This document shows positions 7,818 through 15,128 of a stretch of DNA of 38,473 nucleotides, piece by piece. Numbering within the stretch: the first letter of the stretch is position 1; each line of letters begins with the position of its first letter. A program made the position numbers and the translations under genes. Source of the DNA: Nocardia niwae NBRC 108934 = DSM 45340 (GTDB lineage Bacteria > Actinomycetota > Actinomycetes > Mycobacteriales > Mycobacteriaceae); NCBI RefSeq assembly GCF_001613465.1, contig NZ_BDCK01000057.1, positions 1-38,473 on the forward strand, in the 5' to 3' direction. The notes under the pieces are model-generated. The model searched no databases. It saw nothing but the letters and a program-made list of their open reading frames with translations, and was not told where the DNA came from.

Positions 7818-9340
7818 CAGATCCCTCGCATCGCGGTATAGATGCCCATGATCCAGAAGGCGATTACGGGAACGACCAGGATCAGCGCGTATTCCACCAG
7901 GTCGATGACCCGGCGGGTGACCGGGGAGAGTCGTTTTCCGGGCAGTCGGAACGACGCGGCACAAGCCGCGCAGGCCACCACAGCGACAACGAGTCCGACC
8001 ACGAGGCGGGGAGCCGGAGTCTCATAGGCGCCGACCAGGCTGAAACCGACGCCGCACACGGTCACGGCGGACCCGGCGATCAGTGCGATGGCCTGAACCC
8101 GGTCCGGATGCCAACGCGCGCGCATCGCCAGCACGCCGCCGATCGCGGTGGCCATGACGATCTCGCGGATGCCGCCGGGGCTGGTCACGGCCGAGATCAC
8201 CGCGGAGACCGCGAGCACCGTGGAGATCGCCGCGATCAGGCCGCGCAGGCTGGTCACCGCCAGCCGGGCGCGGCTCTCGATGCCGGCTTCGTTGGCATGG
8301 CGCTGCTGTTCGCCCGCCGCGGTGTGCTCGTCCCCCTCGCGCACCGTCTCCGCGTCGAAGATGTCGGTCAGCGTCGTCGGTGAGACCTCGTTGCCGGGAT
8401 CGGGCAGATCCGGCGGCCGGATGCGCGCGATCACGACGGCCAAGCGTGGCGCCATGGTCAGCAGCACGATCCCCACGAACACGGCGCCACCCGCGACCTG
8501 CTCGACGGACAGATCCGCGTAGGTCAGCGGCAAAGCCGCAGCGGTCAGCGTGACGCCGAGCACCGTCACCGCCATCAGCGTGGCGATGCCGACGCCGCTC
8601 ACCCGCATCATGGTGGCGGCAGCCACCGCCGCGACCACTGCCCCGGCCGCCAGATTGGCGGCCGCGAACGGACCCGGCTGACCGTAGGCCGGCGGCACCA
8701 GCATCGCGCCGCCCGCGAACAACAGCGGCGTCGCCGACAGCGACAAACCCAAGGTGATCATGGCAGGCGCGCTGCGGCGGCGGGCGAGTGCGGCCCCCGC
8801 CCAGCCCAGCCCGCCGAGCAGCAGGGCGGGCAGCCCGCACCACAGGACCGAACCGGTCATGGTCCACGACCAGGCCAGCATCGCGGCCACCGCCGAGGCA
8901 CCGACGCCCAGCGCGGTCAGCCCGACGATCGCGGCGGTGTTCGCGTCGAACTCGGCGAACTCGCGCTCGTTGATCAAGGCGAGCGCGTCGGTGATGTCCT
9001 CGACCACCGGCGTGAACACCTCCGCCGACTCCACGACCGACAGCATCAGTATCGTGCCGTCGCTGATGTCGTGGTCGGCCAAGCTGCGCCAGCGCGGAAT
9101 CGGCAGCTCGCCCGGACGGGCCAGGCTCCACTGTCCCTGCGGCGGCGTGAAATCGATGCTCTCGTCATCGATCGCCGAGGCCAGCACGACCAGCAGATCA
9201 TCGATGAACGTCTCGATGGTGAACTTGGTCGGCACCACCACATCGACCTGATACGTGGAGACCATCACGGCTATCCGAGCCCGCGCGACCTCCGCCGACG
9301 GCTGCGTCCCGGCAGGCGCGGGCGCGACGGCAGTACTCAT
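7817..9340 (-). CDS. eccD: ESX membrane channel protein EccD
   Basis: 507 residues. The ATG at 9340 overlaps the espI stop (ATGA) and is preferred over a GTG two codons upstream. An N-terminal ubiquitin-like (YukD-type) domain (about 20-105) is followed by roughly eleven hydrophobic segments with a charged cytoplasmic loop in the middle (about 325-355). This is the EccD architecture, which lines the ESX membrane complex. Coupled both to espI upstream and mycP downstream. Confidence 0.93.
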   Translation of the reverse strand: MSTAVAPAPAGTQPSAEVARARIAVMVSTYQVDVVVPTKFTIETFIDDLLVVLASAIDDESIDFTPPQGQWSLARPGELPIPRWRSLADHDISDGTILMLSVVESAEVFTPVVEDITDALALINEREFAEFDANTAAIVGLTALGVGASAVAAMLAWSWTMTGSVLWCGLPALLLGGLGWAGAALARRRSAPAMITLGLSLSATPLLFAGGAMLVPPAYGQPGPFAAANLAAGAVVAAVAAATMMRVSGVGIATLMAVTVLGVTLTAAALPLTYADLSVEQVAGGAVFVGIVLLTMAPRLAVVIARIRPPDLPDPGNEVSPTTLTDIFDAETVREGDEHTAAGEQQRHANEAGIESRARLAVTSLRGLIAAISTVLAVSAVISAVTSPGGIREIVMATAIGGVLAMRARWHPDRVQAIALIAGSAVTVCGVGFSLVGAYETPAPRLVVGLVVAVVACAACAASFRLPGKRLSPVTRRVIDLVEYALILVVPVIAFWIMGIYTAMRGI

Positions 9341-10893
9341 CGCCACCCCCCGCGGTCACCGGAGTTGTCGGCGCCGCTGGAGAGGTATCCAGGGAATCCA
9401 TCGGCCAGCCAAGCGGCCAGCTCTTCGAACGCGAGCACGGTCTCCTTCTCCAACAACCGCAGGTCGATCTCGCCGCCTTCGGCCAGATGTGCGTCGTAAG
9501 GCAATACGCAGGTGGGGCGCTGCGCGGTCTCGAACAGCTTCTCGATCGCGTCGACGTCGACGGTCGGCTTCAGCGGCTGGTGATGCACGATGCCGACGAT
9601 CGACTTCGCGATCAGGTGTTGCAGGCCGTGCGAACTCAGCCAGTTCAAGGTGGCCACCGCGCCGGTTACGCCGCCGACGGTGGCCGGAGTGACGACGACG
9701 ACCGCGTCGCTCGTCTGCAGCACCGTCGCCGTCGCCGAATCCAGCACACCGGTCCCGCAGTCGACCACCAGCAGATTGAAGTGCTTGCGCAGCACGTCCA
9801 CGGCGATGCTGTACTCGCGGCCCGACAGCGCCTCGGTGGCCTCGGTGCTCCACGGCGACGCGATCACCGCGAGGTCGGAGGAGTTGATCGAGGTGAACGA
9901 CTGCACCGCGGAGAACGCGTCGAGGTTCTGCGCCTGCGCCAGATCGCGCAGGGTCAGGCCGTAGGGGTGCCTGCAGGTGCGGGTGGAGAGGTCGCCGAAG
10001 TCCGGGTTGGCGTCGATCGCGACCACCCGGTCCGGGCGCAGACCCGCGAAGGTCGAGCCGAGCGCCGCCACGGTGGTGGTGCGGCCGACGCCGCCCTTCA
10101 CGCTGATCACCGCGATTTGATAGGTCGTGGTGAGCTGGCGCCGGATTCGCGCTTTGCGGTCCTCGGCGCGCTGTTCCGCGGGCGAAAGCCCGAGATTGAA
10201 ACCGACCTTGTTGAGCGCACCGCGCATACCGGAGTTGGAGCGCAGCTGTGCGCGTTTCGCGGCGGAGATGTCGGCGAGCAGTTCGATCGAGCTGAGCGCG
10301 GCGGGCAGCACCTCGATGCGCGGCGTCGGCTCGTAGGCGGAGTGGTCGACGCGCTCGGGGACCCAGGGCGTGGCCGATCCGGAAGACCACTGCTGATTCG
10401 CGGATTCCGGTTCGGTGCGCGCGATCGCCTGAGACGGCGTAGCGGCGGCATGGTCGGCTCGGTACTGCTCGGTGGACTGCTGCTGTGCCGAATGCTGTTG
10501 CGCCGATTGCTGCGCGGCCGCGGGTGGGGCGGCGGAGTAGCCCGGCGAGGGGGCGCTCGGCGGCGGCGGAGCGACGTTGGTCTGCGCCGGTGGCGTGGTC
10601 GCCTGTGGTGTCGGCGCGTTCGCCTGCCGAGGTGGCGGGCCCGCGGCGGGCGGCGGCGTCACCGCCTGCGGGGATCGGGAATCAGGTTCCGCGGCGGAGA
10701 AATGCGGCTCGCGCGGGGCACCGATCGGTGGTTCGACATGGGTGAAATTGTCGGCGTCCTGGTTCTTCTCGGCGGGGCCCGGTGCGACGGCCGCATCGGT
10801 CAGCTCGTTCGTCGGTGCGAAGTACGCGTCGTAACCGCCGCGGGCGCGCGCGGACTCGGCCTCATGACCGTTTCTGCTCGGTGCTCGGTTCAT
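9337..10893 (-). CDS. espI: EspI-like MinD/ParA-type ATPase with Pro/Gln-rich N-terminus
   Basis: 518 residues from the ATG at 10893, chosen over an upstream GTG because GAGAGGA lies just in front of it. Residues about 30-190 are Pro/Ala/Gln-rich and probably disordered; the C-terminal half is a P-loop ATPase of the MinD/ParA class, with a deviant Walker A KGGVGRTTT (about 266-274), a switch-like VVAIDANPDFGDL and LLVVDCGTGVLDS. In M. tuberculosis EspI (Rv3876) has the same layout and sits before eccD1, as here. EspI modulates ESX-1 secretion in response to ATP. This gene is an ESX-1 trait inside an otherwise ESX-3-like core order. It starts 34 bases after espG. Confidence 0.85.
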   Translation of the reverse strand: MNRAPSRNGHEAESARARGGYDAYFAPTNELTDAAVAPGPAEKNQDADNFTHVEPPIGAPREPHFSAAEPDSRSPQAVTPPPAAGPPPRQANAPTPQATTPPAQTNVAPPPPSAPSPGYSAAPPAAAQQSAQQHSAQQQSTEQYRADHAAATPSQAIARTEPESANQQWSSGSATPWVPERVDHSAYEPTPRIEVLPAALSSIELLADISAAKRAQLRSNSGMRGALNKVGFNLGLSPAEQRAEDRKARIRRQLTTTYQIAVISVKGGVGRTTTVAALGSTFAGLRPDRVVAIDANPDFGDLSTRTCRHPYGLTLRDLAQAQNLDAFSAVQSFTSINSSDLAVIASPWSTEATEALSGREYSIAVDVLRKHFNLLVVDCGTGVLDSATATVLQTSDAVVVVTPATVGGVTGAVATLNWLSSHGLQHLIAKSIVGIVHHQPLKPTVDVDAIEKLFETAQRPTCVLPYDAHLAEGGEIDLRLLEKETVLAFEELAAWLADGFPGYLSSGADNSGDRGGWR

Positions 10894-10927
10894 TTCCGTC
10901 GTCCTCTCGACAAACACGGTCCGACGT

Positions 10928-11818
10928 TCAGCTCGTTCTGCTGGTGTCGAACCAACTTCGACCGGGCAGCAGGTCGATCAGCGCCCCGATACCCGACCGT
11001 AGGGCCGCGTCATCGCCCGGCGCATATCTCGCCCACTTCCGTCCGTCCATCGCGACGCTCGGCGTCACGATGAATCGCCCCGACAGCGTATCCACCACGT
11101 TCACGCTGGATACGGACTGCGCAGAGCTGCCGTCGCGGTGCTCGATGATCACCACTTCGGCCCGTCGGACCACCTCGTCCAGTACCCGGCTCAGCACCGC
11201 GGCGGCGTGCGGTTCCGCCCCGAGTTCTACCAGGGCGCGCCGCTGTTCGTCCTGGTCATCGGGAATCTCACCGAATTGCTCCACCGGCGCGGCAACCGGC
11301 TCGAACTGCAGTGCCGGCGCCGGACCGAGCGCGGCCAGAACGGCGGCAGGCAAGGTGTCGAGCTGGTCGTCCTGCTGGAACACCGACTGGATGACGACAT
11401 GGTCGCCGGAGCGCACCGCGAGTACATGGGTATCACCGGCGCGCACCAGTGACATCCGCAGCATTCCTTTCCGCTCACCGTCCAAGCCGGTGTCCAGGAT
11501 CCGCACCGCCATTTCCACGTCCGGCCGGTACAGGCACCGCAGCCAATGCTCGACGACCGGGTGCACGCGTCCGTCCTCGAGCACGCCCACTTCGGTGAGC
11601 TGCGCGGCGACTACGGCATGCACCCGATCCCGATCCTCGATTCGGTAGACGTTCGGCAGCAGCGCCAATACCGGTGGATAGGACTCGATGTCGACCAGAT
11701 GCTGTAACAGCAGGGCGGCATCGACATTCAGGTCGATTGCGACCGGATCGTCTTCCACACCTTCCTCGAATGCATTGTGATCATCTCCTTCGACCGGATA
11801 CGACCTCGGCGCGTTCAC
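10928..11818 (-). CDS. espG: EspG-family PE/PPE chaperone
   Basis: 296 residues, the usual EspG length. The N-terminus is acidic; a segment YPPVLALLPNVYRIEDRDRVHAV and a C-terminal GRFIVTPSVAMDGRKWA followed by a conserved-looking tail fit the EspG (ESX secretion-associated) fold of mixed beta-sheet and helices. EspG binds the tip of the PPE partner of a PE-PPE heterodimer in the cytosol and delivers it to the ESX machinery. The GTG start overlaps the PPE stop by four bases (GTGA), which is the expected arrangement for a dedicated chaperone of the PE/PPE pair just upstream. Confidence 0.82.
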   Translation of the reverse strand: MNAPRSYPVEGDDHNAFEEGVEDDPVAIDLNVDAALLLQHLVDIESYPPVLALLPNVYRIEDRDRVHAVVAAQLTEVGVLEDGRVHPVVEHWLRCLYRPDVEMAVRILDTGLDGERKGMLRMSLVRAGDTHVLAVRSGDHVVIQSVFQQDDQLDTLPAAVLAALGPAPALQFEPVAAPVEQFGEIPDDQDEQRRALVELGAEPHAAAVLSRVLDEVVRRAEVVIIEHRDGSSAQSVSSVNVVDTLSGRFIVTPSVAMDGRKWARYAPGDDAALRSGIGALIDLLPGRSWFDTSRTS

Positions 11819-13191
11819 CGAGGACGTTCTGTGGAGGCGAGCACCGCTTCGTCTTCGTTCTCGTTTCGCTCGATGACGCCTACCGCCAGTACCGATTCGA
11901 GCGTCGGCTCGTCTCGGCTGTCGCGGTCCTCGTACTCGATGACTCCGATGACAGGAGGTTGCTCGAGTACCGGGACATCCTGAGGCTCACCCGGTACGAA
12001 CACCTTCGACGAGCGCTTCTCGTCGTCGCGGCGTCGTCGCATTCGCGCCTTGGGCGCGACCGCACCGCGCGGTGGTCCCTTCCGGGCCATCGGCCCGGAC
12101 GCCGCTTGCTGCGGCATGGCGCCGAACGCCCTTCCGGCTCCTGGATTCCAGCTGGCGGGCATCCGGAAACCGGTCGCTGCCCCCGGCATTGATCCGAGGC
12201 CGCCACGGGCCATGTTCAGCGCGACGAGACTCCCGGCCCCACCGCTCAGCCCGGCCAGCGTGGGCGAATTCTGCGATGTGTCATAGAGCCAGGACTGACC
12301 CAGGCCTCCGTCTCCCGAGCCGTTCATCCCGGAATCTCCGGACCAGCCATTGGCATTCGGGTCCGGCGACAACTGGTCGGGATTGGTGGCGGGGTCCAGC
12401 GGATCCGCCGGCTGAGTCGGATCCGTCGGCTGGGTCGGCTGCGTCGTGTCGCCGGGTTGTGTCGTGTCGCCGGGTTGTGTCGTATCGCCGGGGTTCTGAT
12501 CGCCCGTCCCGGTGTTGTTATCCGATCCGGTCGGCCCGTCACCCGTCGACGTGGAAGTGATATCGGTCTTGGTGAAATCGCTACCGTTGTAGTCGGTAGG
12601 GTTGTCGTAGGACACGTATTCCGTCTGCGGGCCCGGGCCCGGCCCTGGGCCGCCGGTCACAATCGGCGGCGCCTCCAGCGGTGGCGGCAATGCGGCCAGT
12701 GTGGGCACCAGCGCCCCGGCGTAGGCTCCCATCACCCCCAGCGCGGCCCCCCTGAGCGCGAGCAACTCGGCTTCGGCTGCCAAGAGCACCCCCCCGCTCA
12801 ACGGGCCGAAGCCGCCGCCGAGCGCGATACCCTCCTGTACCCGGACCCGGGCGGCCTCGGCGGCGATGACCGCCATAGCGGCTTTCGCCGCGGTTGAGAT
12901 GTCAGCCGCCCGGTCCAGCAACTGGCCGGTTGCCTCCGCCACTATCGCCTGTTCGCGCAACCACGCCGCGTGTTTGCGGAAAGCCGCCTGCGCCTGGTCC
13001 GCGGTGAGCGCTTGGAACGTACCGCTCATCTGGAGCATCGAACTGTCGGTGCTGGCAGCGGCGGCGTTCAATCGCATGGCCATAGCCGCATAAGCTTTCG
13101 CGGTCGCCCGCGTCGTGGCGACCCCATCGCCGGCGAGCACCGGGGCGATGATCCCCTCCGGCCCCAGCGCGCCGAGTACCACAGCAAGCAT
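11815..13191 (-). CDS. PPE-family secreted protein with acidic tail
   Basis: 458 residues. ATG at 13191 is the only possible start: the frame upstream runs directly from the PE stop (TAG at 13224-13222) with no other start codon. Residues about 20-170 form a long Ala-rich helical region like a PPE domain, but the PPE signature itself is replaced by ALGPEGI. Then come GPGPGPG, a Thr/Asp/Pro region with three GDTTQP repeats, a Gly/Met-rich part with PQQAASGPMARKGPP, a basic stretch and an acidic tail containing VFVPGEPQDVPVLEQPPVIG. That tail is echoed in the decayed gene at 14618. Forms an operon with PE (31-base gap) and espG (overlap). Confidence 0.8.
   Translation of the reverse strand: MLAVVLGALGPEGIIAPVLAGDGVATTRATAKAYAAMAMRLNAAAASTDSSMLQMSGTFQALTADQAQAAFRKHAAWLREQAIVAEATGQLLDRAADISTAAKAAMAVIAAEAARVRVQEGIALGGGFGPLSGGVLLAAEAELLALRGAALGVMGAYAGALVPTLAALPPPLEAPPIVTGGPGPGPGPQTEYVSYDNPTDYNGSDFTKTDITSTSTGDGPTGSDNNTGTGDQNPGDTTQPGDTTQPGDTTQPTQPTDPTQPADPLDPATNPDQLSPDPNANGWSGDSGMNGSGDGGLGQSWLYDTSQNSPTLAGLSGGAGSLVALNMARGGLGSMPGAATGFRMPASWNPGAGRAFGAMPQQAASGPMARKGPPRGAVAPKARMRRRRDDEKRSSKVFVPGEPQDVPVLEQPPVIGVIEYEDRDSRDEPTLESVLAVGVIERNENEDEAVLASTERPR
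12441..12494. repeat. Three tandem 18-bp repeats in the PPE gene
   Basis: Three copies of an 18-base unit (12441, 12459, 12477) encode the GDTTQP repeats of the PPE protein; the last copy differs at two positions. Unit length is a multiple of three, so copy-number change would keep the frame. Confidence 0.85.
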
Positions 13192-13221
13192 TTCGTCAGC
13201 TTTCGCTCGCGCTATCCGCGC

Positions 13222-13533
13222 CTAGAACGCGGCTGCTCTGCTGAGCACCTGGCCATGACCGGTCACGTCGCCGACCGCGAAGGCGGCGCCTACCTCTGGT
13301 AGCGCGACCGCACCGTCAGTGCCGAGGGCGATTCCGTTTGCCGTGGTGGGGAAGAACAACCCCGCCTGCTTGGCGCACGCGGTGGGGATGAGCGCGCTCA
13401 CGTCATCGAGACCCGGCGGGGCCGGGACAGCGAAGGGAGCGGCCGCACCCAGCATCAGCATCAGATCCTCCGCGCTGACGCCCAGTTGCGAAGCGATAAC
13501 CGGGAGATGATCCCAATCGACAGCGAGATGCAT
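13222..13533 (-). CDS. PE-family protein
   Basis: 103 residues, the size of a bare PE domain. Two helical halves are visible with a turn near residue 50-60 (ACAKQAGLFFPTTANGIAL), and a Gly/Ala-rich C-terminal half ending HGQVLSRAAAF. PE proteins pair with PPE partners and carry the ESX export signal after the helical hairpin; no clear YxxxD/E is seen here. AGGAG six bases before the ATG is the best ribosome site of this operon, so it is the first gene of the leftward PE-PPE-espG-espI-eccD-mycP-eccE run. The paired PPE gene follows in the same frame. Confidence 0.7.
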   Translation of the reverse strand: MHLAVDWDHLPVIASQLGVSAEDLMLMLGAAAPFAVPAPPGLDDVSALIPTACAKQAGLFFPTTANGIALGTDGAVALPEVGAAFAVGDVTGHGQVLSRAAAF

Positions 13534-13601
13534 GGAAGTCTCCTAACGACCAGTACCCACTCTTGGCGAGTAGTACATCGACATCGAGCGGTGCAATCAG
13601 A

Positions 13602-13629
13602 ACGTTAGGCTATTCCCAGAGATGGGGAT
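13602..13629 (-). promoter_or_regulatory. Island palindrome and -10-like box upstream of PE operon
   Basis: Minus strand ATCCCCA-TCTC-TGGGAAT (13629-13612), then AGCC and TAACGT (13607-13602). The palindrome ends 78 bases before the PE start codon. One of eight matching intergenic sites; here with a hexamer of the TAnnnT type four bases after the right half. Confidence 0.6.
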
Positions 13630-13936
13630 TCAGTATGGAACTCGTATTCATAGCTGCCGACCACGCCCCAGGCCGCCTGCAGAAGATCCTGTGGAGAACG
13701 AGCGGACGCGTCACGTGACACGCGTCGTCCGCCCACCCGCCCGGCCGGCATCCCGGACATGCGATCGCCCTCGACGATGTTCGCGAACGAATTCGCCGAG
13801 GGCGATTGCCTTCGATTTCCGACCGGCCGCGGCACCGGCACAACGCGAGCGCCGCGACCGCATCCGATCGACCATCACGGAGCCGGCTCGGGTCGAGCCG
13901 GATGACCCGCCGGGATGGCGATCCGGACCAGCGTCG
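13630..13936. other. Non-coding region with inverted repeats between esx and PE units
   Basis: I see no convincing gene here: open frames are short and Arg/Pro-rich. It holds nested inverted repeats: 13702-13732 (arms GCGGACG and CGTCCGC around the palindrome GTCACGTGAC), 13764-13806 (10-bp arms ATCGCCCTCG / CGAGGGCGAT with an inner TTCGCGAA) and the terminator-like hairpin at 13883-13901. They could end or process the esx transcript. Confidence 0.5.
13883..13901 (-). terminator. Possible terminator of the esx transcription unit
   Basis: CCGGCTCG-ACC-CGAGCCGG on the minus strand, an 8-bp perfect stem 36 bases after the stop of the second WXG100 gene. No U-run follows, as is common in actinobacteria, so termination is a guess. 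Confidence 0.4.
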
Positions 13937-14242
13937 TCAGAGCCCGATCTGCGAGAACCGCGTGGCCTGGCCCTGGTCCACCACGCGGAACTGGCCGTCG
14001 ATGCCCGACACGCCCTTGGTGGCCGCCTTCAGCGCCATGAGCGCCTCGTTGTATTCGGTGATCTGCTTGTCGATGCGGTCCTGCAGGTTACCGTTCTCGG
14101 AACCGGCGTCACCCTGGAAGTACTGCTTCAGCAGCTGGGCCAGCGTGTTCCGCTCTTCCTTGTCCACGGTCATGTCGCTGAGCACCTTGTCAGTACGGAT
14201 GACCAGGCCCTCGACGGCATCGTAATCGTTCTTCAAAGCCAT
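13937..14242 (-). CDS. WXG100-type ESX substrate lacking the WXG Trp (second of pair)
   Basis: 101 residues, typical WXG100 length. Two helices flank a loop, as in EsxA/EsxB: the loop reads LLKQYFQGDAGSENG, where YFQG stands at the place of the WxG. The C-terminal tail IDGQFRVVDQGQATRFSQIG aligns in position with the CFP-10 tail around YxxxD, but has Phe (FRVVD). Good ribosome site (GGAAAGG) before the ATG at 14242. It lies 42 bases after its partner, the normal layout of an esxB-esxA pair. Which one plays EsxA or EsxB cannot be told: both tails look EsxB-like. Confidence 0.8.
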   Translation of the reverse strand: MALKNDYDAVEGLVIRTDKVLSDMTVDKEERNTLAQLLKQYFQGDAGSENGNLQDRIDKQITEYNEALMALKAATKGVSGIDGQFRVVDQGQATRFSQIGL

Positions 14243-14284
14243 TTTCCGAAACCTTTCCCGATGGTTTTCTGGTGCCGACCCGGC

Positions 14285-14593
14285 TCAGAAATTGAGGTTG
14301 TATTTGTTGACCTGCGCCGCGTTTTCCTGGTCCTGGCTGTCGAAGCTCGCGCCAGAGGAGTTCAGGACGTCGACGATCTCCATGAAGGTCGCGTGCAGCT
14401 TTCCGCCCTTGTCGAGAGCTCCCTGCATCGCCTGCTGAATGGCGCTTCCGGTCGCGCCCTGGACGGCGGGCGCGTACTCCATCTTGACGCCCTCGAGAAT
14501 ACCCAGGTGGTTCTTGAAGGTGTCGGCGTGCATGAAGAACTTCTTGGCGGCGGAGTTGATATCGGACGGGTCGCCGGTGTAGCCGATGGGCAT
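14285..14593 (-). CDS. WXG100-type ESX substrate lacking the WXG Trp (first of pair)
   Basis: 102 residues in two helical halves. The turn reads VQGATGSAIQQAM, with Val in place of the Trp of WxG. The C-terminal region SSGASFDSQDQENAAQVNKY has FDSQD where CFP-10 carries its YxxxD secretion signal, and a short tail ending NLNF. Upstream sequence GGATAGGAAC serves as ribosome site. It lies 24 bases after the decayed PPE-like gene and shares its leader and upstream palindrome. Expected role: one half of a secreted WXG100 heterodimer, exported by the EccC machinery encoded next to it. Confidence 0.82.
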   Translation of the reverse strand: MPIGYTGDPSDINSAAKKFFMHADTFKNHLGILEGVKMEYAPAVQGATGSAIQQAMQGALDKGGKLHATFMEIVDVLNSSGASFDSQDQENAAQVNKYNLNF

Positions 14594-14617
14594 ATCTGTT
14601 CCTATCCTGTAAGGCGT

Positions 14618-15034
14618 TTACCTTGCCTCGGACGGATTCGCCGAGGACGTTGACGACGTGTGCGCCGGGATCGACGATGCCGCGACTCGGGCCATCGACG
14701 TCCCCGACCACACCGATTGCAGGGGGTTCTCCAGTACCGGCACCTCCTGAGTTTCTCCGGGAACGAATATCGCCGCCGGGTCGAGGATCTTCCGTCGATC
14801 CAGTGGCGTCCCGTCTGTGACGCGATGGCACCACACGCCCGGCTCGTGCGCCCGCATGCGGTGCCCTGCACTGTTGTTCAGCGGCGTCCGGCACACGGTT
14901 GCCCGGCCCGGCGACCAGGGCGCCGACACCCGGGCACCGGCGGCGCGGCAGGAGATGGTCCCGAGCATCCGCCTGGGCTCGGTCGCGGCCTCCCGCACGT
15001 CCGGCGGCGCGATGCCGAAATCCGGGAGTGCCAT
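14618..15034 (-). pseudogene. Decayed PPE-like gene (frameshifted remnant)
   Basis: An open frame of 138 codons starts at the ATG 15034 with MALPDFGIAPPDVREA, resembling the 'DFGxxPPE' opening of PPE proteins. There is no helical PPE body; after about 100 unremarkable Arg/Cys-rich residues it reads IFVPGETQEVPVLENP, very close to VFVPGEPQDVPVLEQP near the end of the PPE protein at 11815. There the frame is lost: in the next frame the match continues as PPAIGVVGDVDG (PPE: PPVIGVIEYED). One extra base in the G run at 14722-14726 (C run on the coding strand) would restore VPVLENPPAIGVV. ESX-3 loci have PE-PPE exactly here, between eccC and the esx pair, so this is probably a deleted and frameshifted relic. 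Confidence 0.6.
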
Positions 15035-15090
15035 GGCGAGACTCCAATCGAGCGTGACTACCAGCTCGGATCGAGCGGCTGCTAAGGAAA

Positions 15091-15118
15091 ACGGTAATTC
15101 ATTCCCAACCTTGGGATG
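15091..15118 (-). promoter_or_regulatory. Island palindrome and -10-like box upstream of esx unit
   Basis: Minus strand CATCCCA-AGGT-TGGGAAT (15118-15101), then GAAT and TACCGT (15096-15091). It sits 10 bases after the eccC stop and 66 bases before the ATG of the PPE remnant, so the esx pair has its own promoter rather than depending on eccBC read-through. Confidence 0.6.
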
Positions 15119-15128
15119 GGCGCCGACG

